Below, piece after piece: positions 22,345 to 32,204 of a stretch of 64,000 nt of DNA. The position numbers were made by a program, and so were the translations under genes. The first letter of the stretch is position 1; each line of letters starts with the position of its first letter. The stretch lies in contig OZ026525.1 of assembly GCA_964019695.1 (NCBI GenBank), forward strand, positions 66,434,253 through 66,498,252, read 5' to 3'. A model generated the notes under the pieces. The model saw nothing but the letters and a program-made list of their open reading frames with translations, was not told the DNA's origin and searched no databases. The stretch comes from Loripinus fragilis (taxonomy: Eukaryota; Mollusca; Bivalvia; Lucinida; Lucinidae).

Positions 22345-22930
22345 GTTTTCTACTTTGTTTTCCTCTTTAATTGCAAGCTGGCGGGTCGTACCTAAGACTC
22401 TTTGACGGTTTTAACTTAAAGACATATCTGTAGATGAGAGGGTTGGGACCTGATATTGTATCTTTGGTCAGACCCACCAGTGTTTGCTCTGGTATTACAT
22501 TGTATGTACGGTTGAGCCCTTATCTTTCAAATTGGTTTATGTCCTTTTTATATCTCCATTTGTATGTACTAGTAGATGATGCCTCGATAAGCTATATTTC
22601 ATGCAAAGCAAGCATCTATGTGGCTTGATCCATTTCAGAAGTAGGGTGAGGATGGTACCGTTAAACATGTTTAAGCCCTCCAGTAAATTATTTTACTGAC
22701 CGTTCCAAGACTGTGCTTCTTTTGTGGATCCTTTTTGTTATTCATGTTTCACGTTTGTCTTTATTATACTGTCTTGTCTGTGATCGCCTGCTGTAGAAAG
22801 GCCGACCTCTTGGCTCTCCTGTGTGTGATGTTTCCTTGTGTTTTCGTCATTTTACCATATGGTGTCTCTGGTCAGGTATGGTACTTGATTGATTCGATTT
22901 CTGATCTTTGCCTTCGTCTTTACTTTCAAT
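22345..22930 (+). mobile_element. Diverged PLE 3' end fragment
   Basis: Begins with the last codons of the RT ('ttcctctttaattgcaagc') and carries the whole 3' untranslated region in clearly diverged form, ending 'gatctttgccttcgtcttta'. It is older than the 21.6-kb fragment that lies just before it. Confidence 0.8.
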
Positions 22931-22989
22931 GACGATACTGTCTTAAAGTTTTAATCGGTTGGTCGTGTCTGATGTTTGTCTTAGGCTGA

Positions 22990-23159
22990 GCTCACTATGC
23001 CTTAACAGGGGCACATACTTTCGCTTGTAAATGATAACAGCCTTTCTTGAATCAGTGGAAAGAGAAAATTGGCCCAAAAATATCTCATGATCAATCTCCA
23101 TGTATGGGGCCAGGATCAACAATCAGACTCACTACCACCAATTGTGCTACGGCGCCCAT

Positions 23160-23162
<3 letters not shown>
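22990..23162 (-). mobile_element. Diverged S1 SINE, reverse orientation
   Basis: Read on the minus strand it shows 'gtagcacaattggt' (A-box region), 'atggagattgatcatgagat', 'ccactgattcaagaaagg' and 'tttacaagcgaaagtatgtg', the order of the S1 body. The tail part is lost. Confidence 0.75.

Positions 23163-23217
<55 letters not shown>
23163..23217. repeat. (GT)n microsatellite
   Basis: Pure GT tract at the 5' side of the reversed SINE head. The duplicate at 55253-55327 is interrupted. Confidence 0.95.
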
Positions 23218-23219
<2 letters not shown>

Positions 23220-23364
23220 CACAAATTGGTCTGTGATCTGTGTTTGTGATATTTCCTGGTCATATTACTCTTTTCGTTGAAGAAACTCACTTGTAAGCGA
23301 CCTCGTATATGTAATCTACTCCGTTATTGAGTGTTATAAAAGCTTTTTACAGCAGGATATATGG

Positions 23365-23591
23365 GCCCCTGTCTACAGGGTTTCCGGCAAAGCGAGTTTC
23401 AAACCAGTCTCCTCAGCGACTGAGACTACCTAGAAACTTGAAATTTTGTCCGTTGCAAGTCTTGATATGATACTTTCCAATAAACGAATTGCAAAGGCGC
23501 TGATCAGACTGCGCGGAGGCGCAGGCTGGTCTGCGCCTTTGTTGTTCGCAAACCACCAAAGATAGGTTTTCTCACGACGAGGCCCATGTGG
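23365..23591. mobile_element. ~227-bp repeat insertion R6
   Basis: Present here but absent at the matching point of the duplicate (55468-55475), where 'ggatatatgg' runs straight into 'taatggaaatac'. Its interior has 'gcgctgatcagactgcgcgg' and 'gcgcaggctggtctgcgcc', and it ends 'cgacgaggcccatgtgg'. A related sequence forms the end of the Cys-rich gene at 28881. Confidence 0.75.
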
Positions 23592-23825
23592 TAATGGAAA
23601 TACAAACACATGTTTTGTGTGTACATCTTTTATTGAAGACATATTGATTCCAATAGTCACATTTTATGAAGGTTTGAATTCCCTTTGATCTTAGTGTATA
23701 ATATAAAAGAATATTTGGGAAGAAGAATTCTAACGTGCATGAATGTTAATAAGCGCTTTTTATATAGAACGATGTTTAGTATTTCAAACCTCGCTCTCTT
23801 GAAAGATATCTTGACAAGAGAAATG

Positions 23826-23996
23826 TTGGTTTGATTGATTTGATTCTTTACGTCCCATCAACAATCTTTCAGTTATTAAGGGACGAGTCTTCCTGGGTTG
23901 AACCAGTACTAGGCTAGGATAAATGTGTCTTGCTCAAGGACCACAAAACAGTGATGCCGGTGAGGCTCGAACCCGCGGCCCTTCGGTCTCGGGTCA
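23826..23996 (-). mobile_element. tRNA-derived SINE family S2, reverse orientation
   Basis: On the minus strand it begins with a B-box-like 'cgggttcgagcctcaccgg' and ends with 'gttgatgggacgtaaag'. The same body is seen at 35668-35855, 48970-49152 and 49738-49912. It separates duplicated segments A and B in this copy. Confidence 0.7.
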
Positions 23997-24539
23997 AACA
24001 CATAGGTAAAAGCTGAAAATGAGGCGTGGTTTTATTTAAAAGTAACTATATTATCTTGCGCCATTACCTAAGTACAGACGCAAAACACATTATGTAGTTA
24101 AACATGTCAGCAAAATAACTGCATCTGAAAATGTCTATTTAACATAAGCATAGAGGCAAACATTGTTGAAATAGATCAGACTGCTCCTACAGTCTGATCT
24201 GGGTCCACACTGTTTGTCTATGAGGCTTCAAATATTTTAGTGGATGACAAAAACATACATTTTGTGGTTATTCGTTCTAAGGGTTAATAAATGTGAGTTC
24301 AGTGTGTATACCGTTAGGATGTTTATGAAATGCACGCACGATTGCACGACCCAAACAACTTATTAATTCTTCACCAAATTATAAAAAGAACCTGATTTCC
24401 CTTGTTTAGCAGATGAAATAGCCGAATCACGCCCAGATATGAATATTAAAGTTACCGCCTTTACAGAGAGCAAAAAGTTCTATTATATTCGTTCATACGA
24501 AAACATCCATAGCAACCACGTTTTTTTGCAGTGATTCTC

Positions 24540-24545
24540 TTTATT
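24540..24545 (-). terminator. Candidate polyadenylation signal AATAAA
   Basis: TTTATT on the plus strand, AATAAA on the coding strand, 35 bases downstream of the copy-2 stop codon. The corresponding hexamer in the 58.4-kb duplicate is changed to CATAAG. Confidence 0.5.
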
Positions 24546-24580
24546 AGTGAATTCAACACAAAAGTACACACAGTTCCATT

Positions 24581-24780
24581 TTAATCATCATCATCATCAT
24601 CATCACCATCATTATCACTATCGTCGTCTCCGCTATCGCCGCTGCATGCCTTGCAGTCGCACAGCCGGTCGCCTTGAGAACTTTTCTCTTTCTTGCAATA
24701 TGCTATTTCGTCATCAGGGCATGAGTAGTTCTTGCAGATACAGTCGTCTGTGCATACAACCCTGTCAGACGATCGTTTAC
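24581..24780 (-). CDS. Terminal exon, secreted eight-Cys peptide with poly-Asp tail (family copy 2)
   Basis: On the minus strand the exon follows a TTGCTTCAG acceptor at 24781-24782. Its first two bases (GT) complete a split codon, giving GKR with a preceding G. It encodes about 65 residues with the framework C-x3-C-x-C-x4-C-x7-C-x10-C-x-C-x2-C, then GDSGDDDS and a terminal run of seven Asp before TAA. An AATAAA signal lies at 24540-24545 (minus), 35 bases after the stop, and is lost in the 58.4-kb duplicate. The first exon is not identified nearby; the signal-peptide exon at 31629-31680 is on the same strand and in compatible phase. The in-frame ATG upstream of the acceptor is probably intronic. 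The family is not recognised. Confidence 0.65.
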
Positions 24781-24831
24781 CTGAAGCAAACATATAATAT
24801 TGCTATAAGTATGTATATAAGGAAGCACTAA

Positions 24832-25060
<229 letters not shown>

Positions 25061-25064
25061 TAAT

Positions 25065-25885
25065 TTTCACCAGGTTATTTAGTCATTATCTTGTATTAGC
25101 GGTCAAAGTTTGAAGCTCCTAGCTGTTATAGCTTTCGTGATATCAATTTTTCTATGTCCAAATTTGCAAAGGGCAATAACTCGAAAAAAAAAGATTTTTT
25201 TTTAAAATTTTTACCAGGTTATCTACTCATTATCCTCTATCAGCTATCCAACGGGGCATAACTACACAAAGGGAGATAATCAAGACATTTTTACTCTACT
25301 CACAATCCTCTTTCAACCTCTATCAACAGACCAAATCTGAGGCTACTAGCTTAAATAGTTTTTCGAAACATCTATATTATAAGTTTTTAAATGACCAAAT
25401 TTGCTTTAGGGCAATCACTCGAAAAAAAATGTTAAAGGCGAGAACTTAAAAATACTTTTTTAAAAAAAATCACCAGGTATCTACTCATTCTCCTGTATTA
25501 GCTGTCAAAATTTGAAGCTCCTAGCTGTAATAGTTTTTGAGATATCTAGTTTTCTATGTGCAAATATGCAAAGGGCAATACCTCGAAAAAAATAAAATAA
25601 CTTTTTTTTAATTTTCACTGGGTAATCTACTCATTATCCTTTATTAGCTGGCCGAGTTTGAAGCTCAAAGCTGTAATATTTTTGAGATATCTTGATTACA
25701 AAATTTCATTGTGACCCTTTAAAAGGGGCATAACTTCACAAAGGGATATAGTCCAGACTTAAAAAAAAACGTGTCAAGTATTTTTTAATTAGTAATCCAT
25801 ATATGAAATTTCAAAACTGTGTCTTAATAAATTTTGAACGGACGCACGGACAAGCCCAAAGCAATATGCCCCTTCATTTTTTTCA
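25065..25885. repeat. Degenerate tandem repeat R4, about four to five units
   Basis: Each unit has 'caccaggt(t)atctactcattatcc', 'tattagctg', 'tttgaagctcctagctgtaa', 'gagatatc' and 'tgcaaagggcaata'. Unit starts are near 25065, 25207, 25470 and 25614. It ends with a conserved-looking terminus, 'cggacgcacggacaagccc' then 'agttgggggcataa'. A related sequence is at 9950-10250. No protein is read through it. Confidence 0.7.
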
Positions 25886-25899
25886 AAGTTGGGGGCATA

Positions 25900-26520
25900 A
25901 GAACATCTGAATGTGGTCATGTTTCATATCATATAGATGAGAAAAAGTATAGACTAACACTTTGACATACACACACACCTCACTTCTGGGTCAGGTTGAA
26001 GTCAGATATTGAAATTGTACAGATAGGTTTATTTTTGTTATTTACCTTACCACTGAAAACTAGTTGATAGACTTTTAACTTTGATCTGTATGATACCCAA
26101 GGTGAAATTAGGGGTTGGAGAAATGGGATTTATGTTTTGTGATATGAAGTTTCTCTAAAATAACAATTTGTCGGGGATATAAATTTGACAAGTTTGCCAA
26201 GTTTGACTTCTGTTTTGTCAGGCGACACATCCGATTCTCGAAATTCTCGTTGTAATTGGAATCATTACATTTCTAAAGTAATTGTAATTGAAATCCTTAT
26301 ACTTCTACAGGTCCTGTAATTATAATGTAGTTGCAATCATTGATCAGTGACAGTAACTGTAATGTATTGAATACTTTTCAAAGTATTTGACCCCAGGTCT
26401 GATCTCCAGGACCAGCTATGTCTTTTTGAAGCATGTACATCAATGCAATATAGAAGTGTGTGTGCGTGCGTGTGCCACAACAATATAACCCTCCCTTTGT
26501 TCACGTAGAATTAAATATCT
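25900..26520. other. No recognisable feature
   Basis: Contains a 'tgtaattgtaattg'-rich stretch near 26250-26340. No frame or repeat match supported. Confidence 0.35.
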
Positions 26521-26524
26521 AAAT

Positions 26525-27912
26525 TTGCACGCCGGTGGGACGGACTTCAGACTCTATGATGGTTCTGACTTAAAGACTGGTTGCAGATTGATTCCTGTTT
26601 TGTTATGAGAGGGACTTTATGATGTCATTTTCTGATGATAAGCAGGCTGATGTTATCGATGCGTTTAACACTACGTCCAGATATTTGGACGATATTTTAA
26701 ACATTAATAATGTTTATTTTGACAATATGGTACGTCAAATATACCCTTCAGAGCCCCAACTTAATAAAGCTGATACCTCTGATACTGAAGCTGCATTTTA
26801 GACATGCGTTTGTCTATTTCTAATGATATAGTTTCTACCATAATTTATGATAAACGTGATGACTTTGATTTTGAAATTGTCAATTATCCCATTTTTAGAT
26901 GGTGATGTTCCTCGCTCTACATCCTATGGAGTCTATATCTTTCAACTCATTCGTTTTGCTAGAGCATCTAGCTATATTACTGACTTCAACACTCGCAATA
27001 AATTGTTAACTCAGAAACTTCTTAAACAAGCCTATCGGTGTCATACTTCGCAAAACATTTTCTAAATTTTATAGACGATACTATGATTTAATATAAAAAT
27101 CCCAAGTTGAACTTAAATCTCTCTTGTGCCACGGACTTTCGGAACCTGACTTCTATGGTGACTTGGTGTATAAATTAAAGATTGTTGACTCTAATAATTT
27201 TTCAGCGCAGTTCATTAAAATAATTCCCATTATAAAAAGATTGGCTATAACATTAATGTATTGCAACAGACTGCATGCTTGGTGGTCAACCCAATCAAGG
27301 TTGGTCACTTTGCTTTCCTCTTTAATTGCACGCCGGTGGGTCGGACTTCAGACTCCATGACGGTTCCGGCTTAAAGACTTATCTATTGATGAGATGGTAG
27401 GGGCCTAATGCTTTCGCTGTTTGTCGGGCACTCCTAGGTTTACCTGCTGGATTTCTTATGCTCTGGTATTCAGTTTTATTTACTGTTGAGTCATTATCTT
27501 TGCTTCATCTCCGTTTTCTATCTTGATATATGTTCTAGGAGATGATGCATTGATAAGTTAGAGGTCTTTCATGCAAACCAAATATCTATATGTCTTGATC
27601 CAAAAATTAACTAAGGATGAGGTTGGTGCACCGTTAAACCGGTTTAAGCCCTCCAGTAAATTATTTTACTGACCGTTTCAAGGCGGTATTTTTTTTGTGG
27701 ATCTTTTATGTTTTTTTTCTGTCTTGTATTTGCTATGCTTTTGTACGCGTCTGTTCATATGTGCCTTGTGGTCACCTGCTGGGAAAGGACTGACCTCTTG
27801 GCTCTCGTTTGTGGTGTCTTACTGTGAGTTTGTATCTTTCCCATTGGTATCCTGGGTCAGGTGTGGTACTTGATTGCATTGATTCCTGATCTTTGTACCC
27901 TAACTTACTTTA
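26525..27912 (+). pseudogene. PLE copy with head-to-tail junction, frame-broken RT
   Basis: Positions 26525-26577 correspond to the very end of the RT frame, including its stop ('cacgccggtgggacgg' to 'taaagact'). They join directly to an internal RT segment starting 'ggttgcagattgattcctg', equivalent to about 3942. The RT part covers motif C (YLDD, near 26685) and the C-terminal region, with indels such as the one at 26798 that shift the frame. The full 3' end follows and stops at 'gatctttgtaccctaactta' (27912). The 53-bp end segment is thus present on both sides of the RT fragment. Confidence 0.85.
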
Positions 27913-27914
27913 AT

Positions 27915-28545
27915 ACGAACGCATCGTGACTTGCATTTTTATGATTATTAATATCTGACATGCTTTGATTCTTTTGCATTGACACTGGTAATTAGCATAA
28001 GATGTTAAATGATGCGTTTAGTCAACTAAATTGCCTGTTAAAGTCATCAGTGTCATACCTTATCATTCTATAAACCTAACAGAAATATCCTCTAAAACCA
28101 AGATTGGTCTACTTCAGGGTGTTACAACGAAAACGTTATTCAGTTTGGAAAGCATGCATACCTCCTATACTGCTTTCATTGAATAGAAGATGCAATTTGC
28201 ATGACTTGCTGGAGTCTCAAGTAAAACAATAAATTCTCCATTATTAAAATATCTGTTGTTTGAATGACCACTGATTGCGGCAATTTCGTTGTATAGTAAT
28301 TTCATATTTACCACAAACAATATTATACATTGAGTAGATATATACAAATATTATTCACAGAGAGTTTGACGTTGAGTCATAAGCTTAGTGTTACTAGAAA
28401 ACCTAACCGATTTTTCGAAATTTTAGGTTTCACCTTATGGTACAGGTATGTATTATAAGTATCCTGTTATGTATATCGGGTATTGGGGCGTGGTTTAAAA
28501 TTACTGTGTTTTCTTATCTCTCTGTTGTGTCGAATACCGTGGTTA
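27915..28545. other. No recognisable feature
   Basis: AT-rich. The open frames at 28165-28347 (-) and 28437-28694 (+) are not supported; the second runs into the palindrome that follows. Confidence 0.35.
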
Positions 28546-28546
28546 C

Positions 28547-28766
28547 AATTTCTTTTGCGACGAGGCCCTTATTAGACTGGTACACTGGAAATGACATAGA
28601 CATGCACTATCGATTTCATAGCTTGACATATTTTAGCAGCCATTTTACTGATATTATATCAGTAAAATGGCTGCTAAAATATTGCAAGCTATGAAATCGA
28701 TAGTGCATGTCTATGTCATTCATTTCCAGTATACCAGTCTAATAAGGGCCTCGTCGCAAAAGAAAT
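28547..28766. mobile_element. 220-bp near-perfect palindromic element
   Basis: 'aatttcttttgcgacgaggc' on the left is matched by 'gcctcgtcgcaaaagaaatt' on the right. Pairing is nearly complete through 'tgacatagacatgcactatc', 'gatttcatagctt' and 'tttagcagccattttactga' to a centre at about 28655. Very few mismatches suggest a young insertion. The terminal 'cgacgaggccc' motif is shared with R6. Confidence 0.92.
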
Positions 28767-28799
28767 TCTGTCTTTGGGGTTTCTGACCAAGTATGACTC

Positions 28800-28915
28800 A
28801 AATTAGATATACAATTTTGCAGTGAGCGAAAAACAAAGCGCTGACCAGACTGCGTGGATGGCTTTGCTGTTTGCATGCAACTAAGTCATGTTTTCTCGCG
28901 ATGAGGGCCATAAGA
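28800..28915. repeat. R6-like repeat overlapping the end of the Cys-rich gene
   Basis: 'gcgctgaccagactgcgtgg' and 'gttttctcgcgatgagggcc' parallel 'gcgctgatcagactgcgcgg' and 'gttttctcacgacgaggccc' of 23365-23591. Confidence 0.6.
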
Positions 28916-29107
28916 ACTCACGTCTATCTCCAGCATTACTATCACTGATGTCGTCATTGCTGTTGTCATCCTCACACGAATCGCAAGCACAGTGTTTCTC
29001 GCCGGCTAGTTCACCCATCGTTCTGAGCCTGCAAGCTGGTATTCCCATACCCTTGCAATAAACATTGCAATCACAGGCGTCGTTACAGAGAAAGTCAGGT
29101 CCTCCAA
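28881..29107 (-). CDS. Exon 2 of secreted eight-Cys peptide gene (family copy 4)
   Basis: On the minus strand the exon follows TTTTAAG at 29108-29110. Two bases (TT) complete a Val codon, then 74 residues to a TAG stop. The framework is C-x3-C-x-C-x3-C-x7-C-x13-C-x-C-x2-C: the same eight cysteines in the same order as the other copies, with two altered gaps. The acidic tail is a mixed Asp/Asn/Ser stretch, not a pure Asp run. The last 13 residues and stop fall inside sequence resembling repeat R6, so the C-terminus was probably recruited from a repeat. Joined to the exon at 31629-31680, the predicted precursor is 92 residues. No function is assigned; a secreted defence, matrix or signalling peptide would all fit. 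Confidence 0.65.
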
Positions 29108-29289
29108 CTTAAAATAAAAAAGATAAATGTGACAGGATCAGCCCAAAGGAAGGTTATAAAACTTGAGATTAACCCTGCTCATAAATGTTCAAATGAAGAC
29201 AATTATTGGCATTTTAACATTTATTAGCATGATAAATTCAATATCTAAGAGTATAAAAAATGCATAACCATTTTTTTTATTAATCACAA

Positions 29290-29840
29290 CAATGACAACA
29301 TGCTGTGGGTACTCAAAAGAACCGTCTCGATGAGATGATTCCTTTAAGCTCCCAAAACACATACAAAACTGATTGCATATAAATAATGTGTATGAGTGTC
29401 ACTTTAATCATGCACACTGAATAGTAACTGTATTTAAAACTTGTTTTCGTACCTCATCCGAAACCTATGTTGAGAGTGCTTAAAAGATCCATCCCAATGA
29501 GACAGTTATGCTGGGAAAAACTGATGATACACAAAAGATAAATGTGAAGGAGTACGTGCATAAATAATAAATAGAATTCACCTTGTATTAGCAGTTCATC
29601 TACAGAGTCTGGTCTCTAGATAATAAGATACAGTGTGTAATAGAAAATCTCACCCAAAACATGCTATGGGTACTTTTCTGTAACTTAAAGTAACCAGAAC
29701 ACACATTACAACCGAGTGGGGACTCGAAACGACCACAAGACACAGATGAAAATGTGCATAATCAAAACTCATTATCCACATTTCTCAGCCAAAACATGTG
29801 GGTACTCAAAAGAAACGTCTCGATGAGAAACCTAGAACAC
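29290..29840. repeat. Cluster of R3 repeat remnants in intron
   Basis: Blocks like 'gtgggtactcaaaagaa' with 'cgtctcgatgaga' recur at about 29306 and 29798, with weaker versions near 29470 and 29660, spaced 150-200 bp apart. The cluster lies inside the intron of the two-exon gene. Confidence 0.6.
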
Positions 29841-30438
29841 ATGTGAAACATGTGAAAACTGATGGTAATAATACATTAGTTGACCTTTATTTATTCATTT
29901 TCATACCAGAGAGAATACATTATAATAAGTTAATCAATAATAATCATGTTACATGTATACCCAGATCAAATGCTGCAGAAGTCATTTCAAAAAGGTCTAC
30001 ACTTTTTGGTTACCCTTTGTATACTAGTGACTCATAAATGCTTACTTTGCGGCATTACATCAAGGACTTCAATATGTTAAGAAATACATTGATCTTTATT
30101 TGGAAATTATAACTGGGTGACCCCTCAACTATTCAATAGACCATCCCCAATTCACAATCACTTTATCAAATTAGAAGGATAAATTTGTTACTGCATAAAG
30201 GGTTATTAACAATGTAGATGTCTATTCATACTTGAGAGAACTCCTATGCAGGTTTATTTATACTAGAGAGAATCCTTACACAGACCATGAGCTGATTTTG
30301 AAAATAACCTTTAATAATATCATACCGTAGATAAACTGTATGTTGAAGAACTGTTCTAGAATAATTTCTCGAATTCGGACCAAAATGAACACTTGTTAAA
30401 ACATACAAATGTAGGCATGTACATATCATACTTGGAGC

Positions 30439-30440
<2 letters not shown>

Positions 30441-30471
<31 letters not shown>
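30441..30471. repeat. (CT)n microsatellite
   Basis: Pure CT tract inside the intron of the two-exon gene. Confidence 0.95.
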
Positions 30472-30477
<6 letters not shown>

Positions 30478-30990
30478 TTAAAAATAGCATATATGTAATT
30501 TGTATAGATTAGAAATGTATAAAGACAGATATGTGACATAAACTTATGAAAAAGAATTACACACAATTTGGCATAAATGATCACTAGGTAACCCCATACA
30601 AAATAGCTAAAACGAATTTGATCTGTCAAAAATGATGTCTACCAGGGGGTGTAGGTATCATCGTAAGGAAAATTTTAAACATCTCCTTAAATCACTCATC
30701 AGTATTCAAAACAAGTGCGCAGAAGTGGCCACTGGATGACCTACAAATAGTTTATTATAAACGAATTTGGTTTGTTAAAAATCAAAGAGTGTGGACTGTT
30801 TCCCTTATGTACCTATATCGGAACTGAATCGTATTGTCCTTGCATGGGTATTTTTGTAAAAGAAGCAAGTGGCTATGCTTTACTTATGGGGCATGGCATT
30901 AAAGTATTGCTTATATTAAACTTTGTTTCATATAATCAGAGTCTTCTAATACTGGGTTAGGAATCTTTATCATATGTTCAAAAACTGGTA

Positions 30991-31150
30991 TACCTACATT
31001 AATTGCTGGTTCATGGTTCACAGGTGGTCAGTAATGGAAAAAAAAACAGGTAACCAGTATCCTCCCAATACCCGGAGTTGAGCGGTACTGGCTACCCCTA
31101 TTAACATTACTGACTGCCTGTAGACCGGGAACCAGCAATTAATGTAGATA
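30991..31150. mobile_element. 160-bp foldback element in intron
   Basis: 'tacctacattaattgctggt' is mirrored by 'accagcaattaatgtagata'. Inner arms 'acaggtggtcagtaatg' and 'cattactgactgcctgt' also pair. Located in the intron of the two-exon gene. Confidence 0.85.
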
Positions 31151-31628
31151 TGTCACTTTTCTCACACACAACTTGTTCATTCAGAAATTATCATTAATGT
31201 CAAATTTTACTAATAACACTTTTGAATTACTATTTCTTCTTAATCATAATGTGCGGAATCACACAGTCTAAATATTAACATAATTGTAGCTTGGAATGTG
31301 TATCTATTGTATTGTAATATATACGTCACTGTGTACTTTTCTAGCAGCTCTGGTGCTCATACCAACTTTTGATGTGGTGATTTAGAAAACGGTACAATGA
31401 ATCTTTTGAAAACTATATGGTTTTGAAACTGAACTGCTACATTATGCACTGGATTTTTTAAACTTCATTAAATGATTAATCATTATTTTTATTGTCTGAT
31501 TTAATTAATTACAAAAAAGTCTATTTTTCTTCCCATAAACTAACTTGGACGCACGGAAATAGGTAGTGCCTATTTAATTCATATTATCTAAAGATATTAT
31601 ATAATAGTAAAAGTTTATAATAATTTAC

Positions 31629-31680
31629 CTGCGAACTCTGCAGCAGCTAAGACACAACTTATATATACTAAGAGTTTCAT
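31629..31680 (-). CDS. Exon 1 of secreted eight-Cys peptide gene: signal peptide
   Basis: On the minus strand, ATG at 31678-31680 (context 'taaccatga') opens 17 codons: a lysine at position 2, a hydrophobic core LLVYISCVLAAA, then EFA, with Ala-x-Ala-type cleavage options. The exon ends at GCAG followed by a GTAAAT donor, leaving one base of a split codon. This phase matches the acceptor at 29107 exactly, and the intron of about 2.5 kb lies between. A short first exon coding only a signal peptide, followed by a phase-1 intron, is common for small secreted animal peptides. No TATA box was identified upstream. It could also serve the exon at 24581-24780. Confidence 0.65.
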
Positions 31681-32204
31681 GGTTATAGTCAATATGACAT
31701 TACGAATAAGTCTCTAAGCTTAATGTGCAATATCGGCATAGTCATCTTCATTGGGCCAGCGCGTGTGATAATGGCACTTATCGCATAAGCGTTCAGACCA
31801 TTTTAAAATTATATTACACAGAGCTCTCAAGCCGCCTAGATTTTTGTTCCGTCCTTCATCTACTTCCATACTTTTCTCACGGGACCTTGACGAGATTGCG
31901 CGAATGCACAGGCATATTTGAGTATCCTCTGATCACTGATGCGAAAAGTACCAACATCCCATGTGATGGCTGACGTATAATTTTAAGGCCAAATAAAATA
32001 AATAAGTGTGTTTCGGGTCTGGAAATTGTAAGTAGGGTAGGCACACATTTTCTTTTTTTCTGAAAAAAAAACAACAACAATTTTATGCATTTTGAAAGGC
32101 AATTTTGCCATTCAAAAAATTCATAAAATTATATTTTTCCAGAAAACCTGAAAAAATCTGGGTTTCACCCGTAGATTTAGGTAGATACGGGTTACCCTAA
32201 ACAC

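Larger units (their letters stand above)
22876..23818 (+). repeat. Segmental duplication A, copy 1
   Basis: Matches 54974-55700 in the same orientation, including the end of the PLE fragment, a reversed S1 SINE and a GT microsatellite. Copy 1 has an extra ~227-bp repeat at 23365-23591. Confidence 0.85.
23998..24812. repeat. Segmental duplication B, copy 1 (contains Cys-rich exon)
   Basis: Matches 57843-58660 in the same orientation, starting 'cataggtaaaagctgaaaat' and running through the Cys-rich exon into its intron. Confidence 0.9.

Noticed and set aside
28437..28694. 85-residue frame upstream of the palindrome
   Set aside because: Its second half is one arm of the palindromic element; no homology or splice evidence.
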